Source of the DNA: Lucifuga dentata
Lineage: Eukaryota > Chordata > Actinopteri > Ophidiiformes > Bythitidae
Direction: 5' to 3'
DNA length: 64,000 nucleotides
Assembly (NCBI GenBank): GCA_014773175.1
Contig: VXCM01000418.1
Coordinates: forward strand, 1-64,000
In this document: positions 34,439 through 46,601 of the stretch, piece after piece
Layout: each line of letters opens with the position of its first letter
Numbering within the stretch: the first letter of the stretch is position 1
Translations under genes and position numbers: made by a program
Notes under the pieces: generated by a model
Told to the model about the DNA's origin: nothing
The model's input: only the letters and a program-made list of their open reading frames with translations
The model's database searches: none

Positions 34439-35204
34439 GAGAATTCTTGTGTACATGGAGTTAAAACACATCAGTTAGGATTGAGAAGATTGAATGTAAC
34501 ATGTTTACATGTAGCAGCAGAATCAGCATCAGCCTGTTTGTTTCTGCATTAAATATCTGTTTGCGGCTCCATGTGTTACTGCAGCAGCAGACTTGTTTGT
34601 GCAGCAACTCGTTTAAAATGCATCACACATAGCAGCATTAGCAGAGCGCTCAGACAAAGATAAAAGCAGACATACATCCCTGTTTCAGGGAAAGGTCACA
34701 GCCAGAGCACGAGAGCGTGCACGACAGGAAATGATTCTCAGGTGTTACACCATGGAACAGATCATAACTTCTACCACAAGCCAGAAACATCAGAAAATAT
34801 GTACAGTATTTCCTTCAGTCAGCATGTTGACATGTGTGTTACAACTTTAATTATACTCACATTAAGTTATATATTAAATCACGAAGGGCTATAGGTTGAC
34901 AGGTTCAGACAGAAGGTGTATGGGGATAAACAGTCTTTAATAGAGTTCAAGGCAAAAATATAAAATGAGCAAACTTATCCAAAAAGGGTCACACACTATA
35001 AAGAACAGTCTACGGTCAAAATCCAATAAATAAATAAACAGAAAAGCAGAGTTCAGATGGGCAGGCAAACAGAATAATAAATTCCAACAGCTGCGCTTAT
35101 AATTTCAAAACTGATAAACTGCCTGAGGTCAAAATCCACCATAGAAACCAGCTGGAAAACAGGTAACAGAAGGCACCGTTCATACCTCTGCCAAGGAGTT
35201 TATA
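33873..35204. other. No gene; (GA)n at 34,386-34,434
   Basis: A GA microsatellite of about 24 units. The 34,880-35,170 stretch looks like an old interspersed repeat (A-rich, no frames), family unknown. Confidence 0.45.
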
Positions 35205-36062
35205 GCCATTTATGTGCACTCAACTTTGGCAGCCAATTTTAGCAAAATAGTAAAGAATATTTAAAAAAAAAAAAAAACTTTTTTCCAGTTTGGTCCAGAC
35301 ATTCTACATGCAAAATTTTCATCAATTGAGCCAAAATTGTAGGAGGAGATCCCAAAAAAATTGCTTTGAAAAAAATTCAAAATGGCAAAAAATCTAGCCA
35401 CACCCAGGTGAGAATGGGTGTGGCCTATATGGTTGAATGCATATAGACTCACAGAATCCAGGAATAAAAGAATTTTGATTCTATGACTTATGATCTAATA
35501 GTTATAAACCAAAATGTAAACATGCTTATTATGGATAAGATTTTGAACCTATATGTTAAGTTTCTTTGCTGTAGCTTTTATGGTTTTTGACATCCAATGA
35601 TTCAGACAAAACTTGAAGAAAATTCAAAATGGCAGACAATCTACCAGTAGGAAATGGGCGTGGTCTACATGGATAGATGCATCTCAGCCCAAGAAATAGA
35701 GGAAAAAAAGAATTTTAATTCTACAATGTACAGTTCAGAAGTTACATTTTACTTTGACTGTTATAGCGCTACCATCAGGTTGATTGTTGAGTCACTTTTT
35801 TCATAAGTCTTTAGTGCACATCTGCCAAATTTGGTTGTAATAAGACTATTTCATTCATGACATACAATACAGTATAGCACATTTTGTGGAATAAGCCATG
35901 CCCACTCAACTTCAGCAGTCAATTGTAGTAAAACGTAAAGAATATCAAAAAACGATTACATTTATCCAGCTTCATCCAGACATTCTATGCAAATTTTTGA
36001 ATTTTTGTGATAATTAAACCAAAATTGGTTGAGCAGATATGAAAAACCTGTTTTGGAAAAAC
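35205..36062 (+). repeat. Interspersed repeat built of internally duplicated blocks
   Basis: Block 1 (35,217-35,365: actcaactttggcagccaat, ccagacattctacatgcaaa, attgagccaaaattg) recurs at 35,914-36,060 as actcaacttcagcagtcaat, ccagacattctatgcaaat and attaaaccaaaattg. Block 2 (35,370-35,480: aaattcaaaatggcaaaaaa, gggtgtggcc, aagaattttgattcta) recurs at 35,619-35,740. The duplicates are 20-30% diverged by eye. No transposase or terminal inverted repeat was found. Confidence 0.5.
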
Positions 36063-36091
36063 AATAAAAATAGACTAGAACAGACAGATGG

Positions 36092-36267
36092 ACAGGTGAA
36101 ACACTGAATTTTAAGTCAGGGTATCACCTGAATATTTGATTTTGAAAGATTAGGGGATTTGGCAAAATAACATGAAAAATAAGTACATTTTTTTTGTTTT
36201 GGAAAATGGTTGGCAGTAACATGTATGGGGGGAGTATATACTGGGCTCAAACATGCAGTGTGGTCCT
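36092..36267. mobile_element. TTAA foldback MITE, copy E (right half only)
   Basis: Matches the right half of the family: caggtgaaacactgaatttt, gtatcacctgaatatttgat, ttttggaaaatggttggcag, ctgggctcaaacatgcag, ggtcct. The flanking TTAA has become TTCA (36,268-36,271). The left half is absent; the preceding sequence is the repeat at 35,205-36,062. Confidence 0.6.
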
Positions 36268-37828
36268 TTCAGAACATCAGATTAAAAGTCTGATTTCACT
36301 AGCAAGCACCATAGATGCTTTATGAATTTCACGTAACTTCCTCGGCAGAGGTGATAACGTACTGAGACACCAGGTGAAAGACGCTTGACGGGTCAGATGA
36401 CTGTTTATTCTAGAAAAGGTTTTAGGTCAAACTCCCCATTTAAACTATTGACTGATACTGTTTTTTAAGGTGTATATCAAAATATTTCACGTTGGAGGAG
36501 TTTTCTTTCCAGATTAACACCACCAGAGGATTTTTGGACTTGTTCAACACCAATGCATCTCAAGGAGCTGATGGAATATCCATCAGCTCCCGGTTTGTTT
36601 GAAATGGCGTGCTGTGGGATGGTGTTCATCGCCTGTTTTGTGTTACTGCTGCGCTCGTTGATACAGATAAGGAGTGACCTTGCATCCACCGCAGCAAACG
36701 AGCACCATGGTGGCCAGTCAGAACAGAGCAAGCTTTTTTAGAAGGGCAGTAAGTGATATAGCCTGTTCTCACTCAATGTGCACAGCGGTGTTGCTAACAA
36801 TAATGACGGTACTGAAGATAAGGAAACAAGACATCAACACAGGAAAACAGAGTGCTAACGATGCAGATAAAAAACATGCTATAAATTATTGATAACATAA
36901 ACATTATGAGGCTGAGGCATTGGTGAGAAAAAAGCTCTTGAGAGAACAGCCAGGCTCTTGCTAACGTACATAAAATGCTAATGAACGAGCGAGAGAGAAA
37001 CAGGAGTCAATGGAAAACAGAATTATCATCATAAGCTTCATCTAAGCAGATAAGAAGGGAAAAGGCTTACAGCTACAAAAAGAGAAAGTAAGAGGATAAA
37101 ATAAAAGAGGAGGACAAAGAAATGTGGCTTATTTTAAAATGGGAGTGTTGTAGAAAAAAGCCCAGACAGCCGTGGACATGGTCAGGTGTAAACTCCAGGT
37201 AAAAATTCCAGCAGGGAGGTGAGAGGAAGATGCAAACCTGACACAGCAACAGAGAGACAAAGCGGAGAGCATGGCTACAGTCTGAATTCACAGAGAATAC
37301 GACAGACATGAAAAGCAGCAGATAGAGAGAAGACGGCACAGCGGGAGGCCCTGGACCGGCTTCAGGCCCGGAAAACAGGCTGACAGGTTATTTATGGAGG
37401 AAGACAGAAAACAGAAAAGAGGAAAAAATCGTGTAACAGGATGGATACATGCTGCAAAAAAACTGAAAAACATGTCAGAGATCAGCAGCCGACAGGAGAC
37501 AGAAACGCAGAGACTCAGCAGATTTTCTTCAACTTCACTTTGCTGCAAGTGAAGCACTGGAGGCAATAAAATCCAAACCCTCCTCAGCCTGTTCCACAGC
37601 TGAGACAGAGAGCGTGGGAGGTGGGGTTAATATTATCTTGAGCCCACATACTCAATCTTGTCACGAGTTTGAAGTTCACTACTTGTCCACTACTTGTCAC
37701 CGCTGTTTCCTCCTCTGCTCAGCCACCTGATAACCTCCTAATCAGCCATAAATCTATATGCCAGCCAGATTATTTGTTCCAGGCCAGATAGTCCTGGAAG
37801 CACACTGCCGAAGCATTCAAAGACAAAG
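36268..37828. other. No gene recognised
   Basis: The frame at 36,553-36,741 contains a short hydrophobic run (VFIACFVLLL) but no homology I recognise and no splice signals. Purine-rich, unique-looking sequence follows at 37,000-37,640. Confidence 0.45.
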
Positions 37829-38070
37829 GGCCAGATTCATAAACGTAACGCATGATTTACATGTCAAAATGGGCAAATATCGTCACGTAACCACATTCCC
37901 TCATTCATAAATGCAGGTACCAGCATATTTTAGTGTTTTCCTGCAAAGAGGCATTGCTGCAGTATTTCCTTAATTACATGTAAGGAAGTGATTATTACAC
38001 ACTAAAATGAAGATGAATTTCAGTCTGACGGCAAATTTCATCAGTATGAAATCTGGGCAACATTTTAAAG
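37829..38070 (+). repeat. Dispersed repeat, inverted copy at 4,510
   Basis: Starts gggccagattcataaacgta and ends near cagtatgaaatctgggcaac. The reverse complement of 4,510-4,765 matches over most of its length. No coding frame. Confidence 0.5.
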
Positions 38071-38074
38071 TGTA

Positions 38075-38255
38075 ATGCTGTGGGGGTGTTTGGGGGAGAG
38101 AGATCTGGAGACTTGGTCCAAGTTAAAGGAATTATGAAGAAAGAGAATTAGCATTCCATCTTTCAAAGACACGCAACTCCATCCAGTTTACCAATTATTG
38201 GTCCAATTGGTCTCATTCTTCAACAGGACAACGATCCAAAACATTCATCAAAATT
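38075..38255 (+). pseudogene. Tc1-like transposase fragment of a different family
   Basis: Broken frames read GDLVQVKGIMKKE (38,107-38,145) followed by LILQQDNDPKHSSK (about 38,212-38,253). QQDNDPKH carries the second catalytic aspartate of Tc1/mariner DDE transposases. The first D and final E regions are absent. The wording differs from the copies at 10,295, 23,401 and 48,333, so this is a remnant of another subfamily. Confidence 0.65.
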
Positions 38256-39207
38256 ATACCAAAATTACATCCATTCAAAAGAGAAGCAAAAGGTTTTGAG
38301 AATTCTGATTAGCCAGAGGGTGTTACTTTGACGAAACCAAAGTCTGAGCCTGAAATGACTTCAAAGTGCTTTTATGTTGACAAATTCTTCTTGAAAACTA
38401 ATTAGTTACATTTATTTTATGTATTTTTTGTCATTTCCTGTGCAATAAATTGTAAAACAAACAGTGTATTAATGATTTTTTTGTAAAAAAAAAAAAAAAA
38501 TCTGGGGATGGCCTCAAACACCTGGCCTGTATGAATAGAAAGGTAAGGGCTTCGGCTAGCTGATTCTGCTAAATGATTGCGTCTGGTAATCTGACACGTG
38601 TGAGCGCACCCTCCTGGAGGGTCAATGCATCCATTCCCAAGGCTATCCTGCCATCTTCTGGTGGTTGGTCTGAACTACAAATGACTCAGGATGTGGTTGA
38701 TACTCATGCGCATAATTCGCTCGACAGGCGTTTGAATTTTAGGAGACCTTTTTATGAGATCTGCATCAGGGTACCAGGATCGCCCCGGTAGAAGAAGTGG
38801 TTAAGCCTGAGTCGAGTAACCGGCCAGAACGCTGTCGCTCAGTATCTCTCTGAGTCTCCGTGTTCCTCGTTTAGCGAATGAATCACTGAATCACTCAGCC
38901 TTTTGTTGGTTCGTTTGCTTGGGGATAAATGGGCTCATTGAGGATGTCAGCAGTGCTACAGCATAAACTTCTGAAGCAGTTCAGAAGTCAGCGAGGGATC
39001 AGAAAGAGCAGCTGACAAATGAGGGAATGTTGGTGACGCTGGGAGATATCCAGTAAAAAACAAATCTACTGGAAACTCCCACAAAAAGAGGCTACAACCA
39101 GCGCAATAAAAAAAAACCTGCAGGGTTTTCTGGAATGGGGCGATAAAGGACTCAACCTGATGGAATTAATGACAGCAATACTGCGAGTCCAAATGACTTT
39201 CAGCATG
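38256..39207. other. No gene recognised
   Basis: A-run at 38,486. The frame at 38,573-38,791 is without recognisable domain. No other feature. Confidence 0.45.
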
Positions 39208-39211
39208 TTGA

Positions 39212-39767
39212 AGGACCATACCAGTGATTTTTTATGTCTTAGCCCAATAAATACTGCCTACATACATTTTGTGTTACTGCCAGCCATTTTCCAAAACATA
39301 AAACCATATTTGAGTTTTCCTGTTATTTTGCCAAATCCCCTAATCTTTCAAAACCAAATGTTCAGGTGATACATCCAACTTAAAATTCAATGTTTCACCT
39401 GCTAACACTTATGCACGATTATAGAAGGCACAGTCGTTTTATTTCTTGGTAAAAGTTGTCTTCTCCCGGGACTATATTTCCTGGCGGAGATGTATATTTT
39501 CTTCTGTGTAGCTCTGTGTTGAAACGCTAAAATTAAGTAACTTTGACAAAAATACCAGCATGTTATTTCTGTGACGATTACGTATCTCAAGACATTTCAA
39601 GTCTCTGCAAGCTGATTTTTATAGCATATTGAAATGAATTGACAATAAAAAACAATTCTAAAATTGACTGCTCCAGTAGTATGTCTTAGAAAATGGTTGT
39701 CAGTAAAGTAACATGTATGCAGGTTGTATTTATTGGGCTTAAACGTGAAAATCACCACTATGGTCAT
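39212..39767. mobile_element. TTAA foldback MITE, copy D
   Basis: The left AGGACCATACCAGTGATTTT and right (complemented) ATGACCATAGTGGTGATTTT are bordered by TTGA (mutated) and TTAA (39,768-39,771). Internal landmarks: caaaacataaaaccatattt, ggcacagtcgttttatttct, gggactatatttcctgg, gaaaatggttgtcagtaa. Confidence 0.7.
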
Positions 39768-39910
39768 TTAACCACCACTGTGGTTAAGGTTTGCAAGAAC
39801 CTGACGAATTTCCACTGTGACTCACCACATCATTACAGTTTACACGTTATCTGAAACATGCTCATATTCTCCCATTCTAACCACACACATACACATATAC
39901 ATATATAACT

Positions 39911-39955
39911 TATAACAAGTTGGACATTATTAATACTGATGTCCAACTTGTTATA
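39911..39955. repeat. Perfect 17-bp inverted repeat (hairpin)
   Basis: Arms tataacaagttggacat and atgtccaacttgttata around an 11-nt loop. It lies in an AT-rich region between two MITEs. It has no T-run and no bacterial context, so it is not a terminator. Confidence 0.8.
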
Positions 39956-40036
39956 CCAATAACAAATTGTAATACCAATACCAATTGTAGTACCATTTTG
40001 TATTTTAAAATGGTGCAAAGAAGTTTGTAATATTAA

Positions 40037-40724
40037 CCCTTAAATGCATGAGTCATTTTCTATCCACAAATACCAAATCTAAATTACGGGTCTCTAACAG
40101 CCCGTACATACGTCGGGCTGTTAGAGACCCGTAATTTACGCCACACAAATTGAGCTACAAAGTAAAATATTTTTGCTTGTAAACTTTTCAGAACATTGTA
40201 TGAATGATAACAAACCCACAAAAAAAACTTTTTTTTTTTTTTTTTGCTGTGTTATATTTTTACAATGATATATATATATATAGATCCCGTCATCAAAGCT
40301 GGAGCATCACAGCAATGCTGCTCTGCATGAAGTTCTGACATGGTGCTGCAGCGTCTTTCTGTAGCAGTAAGCTAGCAGCATAGTTTGCAGCATAAAAAGC
40401 CTTCTTCCTCCTAGTTTCAGCATTATATCAGTGATTCTACAGCGCCACCTAAGGACCAAAGTTGAAAACACAACTATTACCTGCAACCTGTATACCAGGA
40501 AAAAAAAAGTGACACTCATACATACATGGGTCTATGGTGCCCCTATACACTTTTTAGCGAAAAACCTTAGAAAAACAATTATTTTCAGCAATTTTAACAA
40601 ATTGAAACCATAAAACTGTTAAAAACAAAGAGTTTGAGGAATACCAGGAGGTTGAGGGCTTATTTGAAAACAATGAATGAATTAGAGGTGTGTAACATGG
40701 TCCCGGGTCCTATGCATTTAAGGG
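40037..40724. mobile_element. piggyBac-like MITE (TTAA target, CCC tips)
   Basis: The left end CCCTTAAATGCATGAGTC and right end (complemented) CCCTTAAATGCATAGGACC are directly bordered by TTAA at 40,033-40,036 and 40,725-40,728. A TTAA target with CCY tips is the hallmark of piggyBac transposons. At 688 bp without a transposase it is non-autonomous. It carries a 25-bp perfect hairpin 43 bp inside the left end and an (AT)n at about 40,267-40,281. Confidence 0.75.
40080..40138. repeat. Perfect 25-bp hairpin in piggyBac-like MITE
   Basis: Arms 40,080-40,104 and 40,114-40,138 (core acgggtctctaacagcccg) are exact inverse copies around the 9-nt loop tacatacgt. It is subterminal in the element, so it may be an element-specific structural feature. 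Confidence 0.9.
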
Positions 40725-40728
40725 TTAA

Positions 40729-42261
40729 ACTGTAAACATACAAAATATAAAGGAAAATTCCCTGCAATTCCACTAAGAGGCACAGCTATAGGCTTAATCT
40801 GACAACCCTTCACAGTTTATTTCTTCCATCCCAAGAAACTAAATATTTAAGGTTAATCTTCTAAATTTGACCACATTCATAATACTCGGAGGTGAGACTT
40901 TGATTCCAGTACAAACCGAAGAAGTGCTGAATTTTATGAATACGTGAAACCGAAAAACTGTTACTGCAAAAACCGATCATCTGGCCCTGTGATTTTCAAC
41001 ACATCCCACACCTCGAGAAGCAGATAACAGCGTGTCATGAGCTTGAAGTCAGACACCCTCTGCAACTCAAACACATTTCCTCTGCTGTGCAGTTTGATTC
41101 TCTTCCTGCACATTGTAAATAATTAATTTCTCCAGTAAGAGAGAGAGTCATTAATATATGTGACACACAGAGCAGCAGTGATTTATTATAGCTGCTTGTT
41201 AATTGCACATGATAAAAGGTTGTTTACACCTTTAGCCTGCTTGCTTTTGGCCTCAAAGACATATTTTCAGGGAAGATATTTTTCATCTGCCACTGGCTGT
41301 TCCTAAATTCGAATTATATGGTGAACTCATTTGTGCTTGGAAGGGATACTCGGTTCTAGTCTTTGACCTTGGAGGAAGAGACTAAAACTCATATGTTTCA
41401 CACAATTGTTCACACCAATCACAGGTGGTAATTACACAGTATTTACTGCAAGGCTCTGGCAAGGAGACTCAAGAAAAATGACTTACTAGTGCCATCTGTC
41501 CAAGAAAAAGAGCGGGTAGGTGGTGTTTGTAACAGGTAAACAGCCCAATTTCCTGCTTCAGGAATAACACTTAAATCCCAGGTCAAGAGCAGAGAAAAGT
41601 TATGCCCCAAAGGTCTGCGTGCAACAATCAATAACTTACTGCCTCTTGTTCTGAAATTAGCATAACAAATACAGCTTACGGTTCGCAGTGAGAAACCTGC
41701 TCGTGCATTCTGGCTGAGAGGAAACACAAGTGTGTGCAGAATATATATGTGGTTAAAAAATAAAAAATAAAACAAAAGCCTCGAAAAGGAAAATTAATGG
41801 CACGTCTCCAGTTCCCCTGATGCCTCTTGATTACATAAAGGAGATGGATACAAACATCCAGCATCCAGAGCACGAACACAAATGTTTACCTACTGACAAA
41901 TATATACAAATGTATATAAATGCACATAGTAATGTCATTTGGCACCTTATTTACAAAGTACATTTGTACCTGTACACAGCGTGAGACACGGCCACAAAGA
42001 AATACACTTTACATATAGAATATGTTGTGTATTTTATATGTAAAAGAATATGTTGGTTGGACTCAGTGGCCTAAAGGTGAATGCTTCATCCAAGCCGGCC
42101 TGATGTTTATTACAGAGCTCCTCAAATGACATGAAAAAATACAGATACCGTGACCACATATTATAAATTTGTTCCTATTCTTCATTAATATGTGCACAAG
42201 TTTTCTTATTTGTTGCGTTAAATCATGACCATGTTTTATCAATTTTTTCATCTGTTTTAAT
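40729..42261. other. No gene; unique-looking stretch 41,000-41,260
   Basis: Little repeat content. The 41,000-41,260 part, with several TAATTA-type homeodomain-like words, is a candidate for conservation testing. No exon is supportable. Confidence 0.4.
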
Positions 42262-42735
42262 TACCGTATATACTTGAGTATAAGCCGAGTTTTTTTTTTT
42301 TTGTTTGTTTGTTTTACCAAATTTCACAACGCAAATCAGGAATAATTCAAATCGGATCCCAGAGAACAAAATTTCCAGGGGTGGAAATACTACCCATTAC
42401 CACTACCTGTGGAAAATAGTATAAATCAGACCTTAGAATGATGTATTTCCTGACTAAACATCTTATTCAGTACATTTTGCGGCGACCAGTAAGCTGTGAT
42501 CCGTCAGTTACGGTAATCAGCTGCTGAAATAAACATCATATTTACCAGTACTTGGATTATTTTCAGAAAATCAGAGGAATACAATGACAATACCCAGAAA
42601 AACAGGTAATTTGCTAAACAAATAAACTGATGGAACAACATCAGGGAGTCNAATACCCAGAAAAACAGGTAATTTGCTAAACAAATAAACTGATGGAACA
42701 ACATCAGGGAGTCGGCTCATATGCGGGTTTCTTTA
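42262..42735. repeat. Probable degenerate MITE (gtataagccgag ends)
   Basis: The left end accgtatatacttgagtata then agccgag, and the right end tcggctcatatgcgggt, are roughly inverted. I recall the accgtatatact(c/t)gagtataagccgag end from vertebrate MITEs. It contains the artificial 62-bp duplication at N 42,651. Confidence 0.35.
42589..42713. other. Assembly join: 62-bp exact duplication around N
   Basis: The 62 bases before N at 42,651 recur exactly after it. The minus-strand frame reading through it (repeated LMLFHQFICLANYLFFWV) is an artefact of the join. Confidence 0.85.
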
Positions 42736-43821
42736 AAAATCTAAAACCAAACATATATGACCACCAGTGTATTCAATGTAGTCCAGGCTACTGAACATGC
42801 TAAGTGCTAAGCTAACTCCACAGCCTAGCTTAGCCTGCAGCCTGTTGCTGTATCAAAAATAGAAACTGATTCACTCAGTCTGTAGATAGATTTTAACTTC
42901 TAAAGGCCAGTTTGAACTTGTATCAGCAAAACAGAGAATTTACACTCGCAGACATGTAAATGAGTCCGACCCTTTTTCTGACTGAGCATTCAAACAAAGA
43001 AAATTCAAACAAAGAGATGAGATTTAATCCAGCACGGTGTCATGTACGTATGAGAGGAAGAGAGGGTATTGTTCAATACAGTCTATTCATTTATGATGAT
43101 GAGTGTTTGGCTGCAGGGACACAACAATCAGAGACGTGCAGAGCTTCACTGCTGCTTTCATTTACCTCCCTGACGAAAAACGACTGGATTTAGTGACACG
43201 AAAGCAAACATCTCATCCACACAAACACGTATATACTGCATATATCCATCCATATGTGATGCATATGTTAAAGCAATCCCTTCGCACACTTCTCTCCATT
43301 CTTATTTTTAACTCCCACATCTTATTCTATCTCACCTCCCTGACTCGCACAAAGGTGATGCATTACAATGACTGCTGTCACAATTTTTGTAATCTTGCTG
43401 TTCAAACACATACATGTACACCGAGAATCTGCATTAACTCTGAGGTGACAATTGAAAATATGGAAATCTGAGTAAGAAGCATCGTTTCAAATTAAAGTAG
43501 GCAGAGAAGGCTGTGCAGCATCTATTCGTGCTACAGCTTAACGGAATGTAGCATCGACTTAGTTTTTCCATTGTGAAACGTGATATGTAAATGTATTATA
43601 AAAGACAACGTAACACATATACAGTATTAAGGCCAGGAGTTTCTATTTTCTAATCCTTAATAAAAAAATTTAAAAAATCTTTGAGAAGACAATCAAAGCT
43701 AACACATCGATTGCAGTAGTAAAATATAAAGTTATTACTGTCATAACTCTAATGCAAGCAGAGTAATTACCCCAAACTAAAACTGCATCTTCCCAGCCAT
43801 TTCTGTGGTTGGAAGAGAAGC

Positions 43822-43868
<47 letters not shown>

Positions 43869-45051
43869 CTCTCTTAATCTTACTCTCTTTGTCTTTCTAC
43901 TCTCTCTCTCTCTGTTTTCTTTACGACATGTTGAAATAAGTTACAGCTCATCTTCCTCAGACTGCAGCTTATAACTGACACGTATTAACGATTAGGCTGA
44001 ACATTCAAGTAACTCAAACACGTACGCAAAACAAACAAACAAACAAATAAATAAATAAGGTGCGTACCAGCATATGATCTGCTGGTTCTCAATTTAGTGC
44101 TGCAAAATTTAGGTGCACCTGACTATAAACTTAAAGAATTTAAGTTAAAGTCATGAATCTCTTGAAAAATAAGGTTTCAGCATTTGATGACAACAGAAGC
44201 CTGTATGTGATCCAGCTGAGGAGAGATGAATTCCTCTGACCCTCATCTGTCTTCCCATTCCTTGTTTCCATGACAAAGCTGCCATTCCCTAATGACGTCC
44301 ATATTAACAACAGGAGACAAATGGAATATATGAACACAGCCACATACGCACAACTCACAGAAGCCTGTGCCACTGTTATACACACACACACACACACACA
44401 CCACACACACTTCCATGGGTAGCCAGCCGGAANATACACACACACACACACACACACCACACACACTTCCATGGGTAGCCAGCCGGAAAACTGTTCAGTT
44501 GCTGGATGACTTATGGTGTTATATTTTTAAATTGGCCACTCCAGCACATCTGATAAATCAACACACAGGACATTAAATGCTTCATTATTATCCTAATATG
44601 ATTCATGGTCAACTGGGGGGGTTGATGATGGTGGGGTGGGGGGTGCGGGAGGTGGGGTGATGTGACAGAGCAGCAGCTCCTTACTGATCCTCCACACCGT
44701 GTTGAGACAGTCACGTTGGGCTGATTTATGGTCCGGTGCAGCCGGAGCCTCGGCTCTGTGTGCAGCAGAGCAGAAGTGATGCTTGGTGTGCACATGACTG
44801 CACAGTGAGCGTCTACAAGATGCATGCTGTGAAGGCACAAGACGACTCAGATGCTAACGCTCTCACATACCGCCTCATAGTATTGTGTATATGTGCATGG
44901 TACATGTACTGAGATATGTACACGTGTTGTGCTGCACTTATGGCACTTTATGGACAGTTTATTTTCTTCCCTCTACATGCTGGAAGCTTTAATCGAATCT
45001 TACAGCTTATAGCCAAATCAATAGTGAGTCAAAGAGGTGGAAAACTAAGTG
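42736..45051. other. No gene; microsatellites and a G-rich block
   Basis: (GA)n at 43,824-43,864, (CA)n at 44,379-44,400 duplicated by an assembly join at N 44,433 (55-bp exact repeat, 44,378-44,488), and a G-rich stretch at 44,616-44,657. The frames at 43,103-43,471 and 44,511-44,840 lack recognisable domains. Confidence 0.5.
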
Positions 45052-45866
45052 TGTTTTCACGCCTACATGGTTTGGTTTGGTTCAGTCAGACTGAGGTTCT
45101 TCCCCCTGGGTACTCTTTGTTTGTGCAGGTCTACAGCAATCACACTCAGGAGCAGAACAAACCAACTTCACAGAGGTTAGAGGAGGCGGTCTTGTTATGA
45201 TTCCAAATTAAACATGATCTGTACTATGAACTAGTTCCAAACTAACTATGAGGCAACCTATTGATCTATTGATTGATTGAGATTCAGAGGAGCATGTGGT
45301 TACAACTACAATAAAGTTTGTTTTATGCTTGTCAGATATTAGACCATTAAAACAAACTTTACCATAGTTAAAGTAGAAAGTTAAACTACTAGACCTTTCA
45401 TTAGCCATAACAATTGAGACACATGCTTTGAAAAGGTCCTAACATATGAAATCCTACCTAACAGATGCTGGCAAAGATGGCAGCCCTACATCAATCTTAG
45501 CTAGGGTTAGCGTGTGCTTGTATGTTCTCAGCATGTTGCTCCATTCTCCTGTTCAGCGTCTGAAGGCAGCACGTCTTCTTCACATCATGTGAAGGAACAT
45601 GTGGTTTTCCACACGTTGTCTTGAAGTCAAATTCAGCTTCTGCTGTCATAGTTTTCTTGCTTTATGGATCAAATGATGCTATGACTAGGAAAGGATCCAC
45701 ATCCATCTTTGTTCATCTTATTTAGTTTTACCACCATAGGAAACTATTTCCTGTTTTAATTTTCTTTCTCCGCCCCCAGACATTTCTGACCAATGAGCAG
45801 ACAGAGTGTTGTCACAGGACTTTTGCTGATATATTTGGGTTTGATTGGATGTCTGAAAACATCCTA
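45052..45866 (-). mobile_element. Unclassified non-autonomous DNA element, copy 3
   Basis: Inverted relative to copies 1 and 2. The element's right end (gtgttttcacgcctacatgg, tttggtttggttcag) is at 45,055. Then come gaccaatgagcagac and ttcacatcatgtgaagg in inverse order. The left terminal repeat seen in copies 1 and 2 is missing beyond 45,866, so the copy is truncated. Confidence 0.6.
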
Positions 45867-46601
45867 AGTACATGTACTTCTGCATAGTACTACTTAATTT
45901 CCATGTTGTGCTGCTTTGCACTTGTTCTCCACTACATTTATCTGACGGCTGCAGTTACAGTTACATGATCTCATTTACACCTTTCTGTACAAAGTGATCT
46001 CTACATATGTTGTCTGATAATGACATCTGATGTTGGGACTTGCGTTTACACCTTCATTAATGTGGTCGTTGACTAGCTTCATCCACTTTTTAAAAACAAT
46101 AACTAATTTTTACATGTGCAAGATACACATTTACAGGAAGTCACCTGATTCAAAATAACTTGAGTAATGATCGAGCAAGCAAGAAGATGAGGCGGGTGAT
46201 GTTTTTGAACTTCTGGCTGGATTTTATCTCATGAATGTGTCCCAGAGTAATTACAAGGCAACCTACTGATGTATTGATTGATCAAGAAATCAACAGACTT
46301 AGACTCAAATAGCAGTGTTAGGGATGCTGATATTGACCACTTCACGATAAATTGTACTTGTAAAACATCACATTTAGTTAGAGTTCATACCTTCCAACAT
46401 GGGGCTCTGCTGACATTCTCCATTATTTCCAAATAAATCAGAATTACCTTTGACTACACAAACATCTACAGAATACCCCAGATCTATAAAAATATAGATT
46501 TCCGCTCATCTCCCAGCAAAATTCATCCAATTTATGTCACGGTTTCTAAACCTTAAGAATGCAGAAGGCTTGGAATCTTCAAGATCAGCATCCAGCTAAG
46601 T
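45867..46601. other. No gene recognised
   Basis: AT-rich sequence. No supported exon or repeat. Confidence 0.5.

Noticed and set aside
36553..36741. 62-codon frame with a hydrophobic run (VFIACFVLLL)
   Set aside because: No homology recognised, no splice signals, and a longer open frame on the opposite strand; fits chance.
39911..40138. Hairpins considered as transcription terminators
   Set aside because: Intrinsic terminators belong to bacteria; this is fish DNA and the hairpins lie in or beside MITEs.
42504..42704. Minus-strand frame with a perfectly repeated 21-residue segment
   Set aside because: The repetition is the artificial 62-bp duplication around N 42,651.
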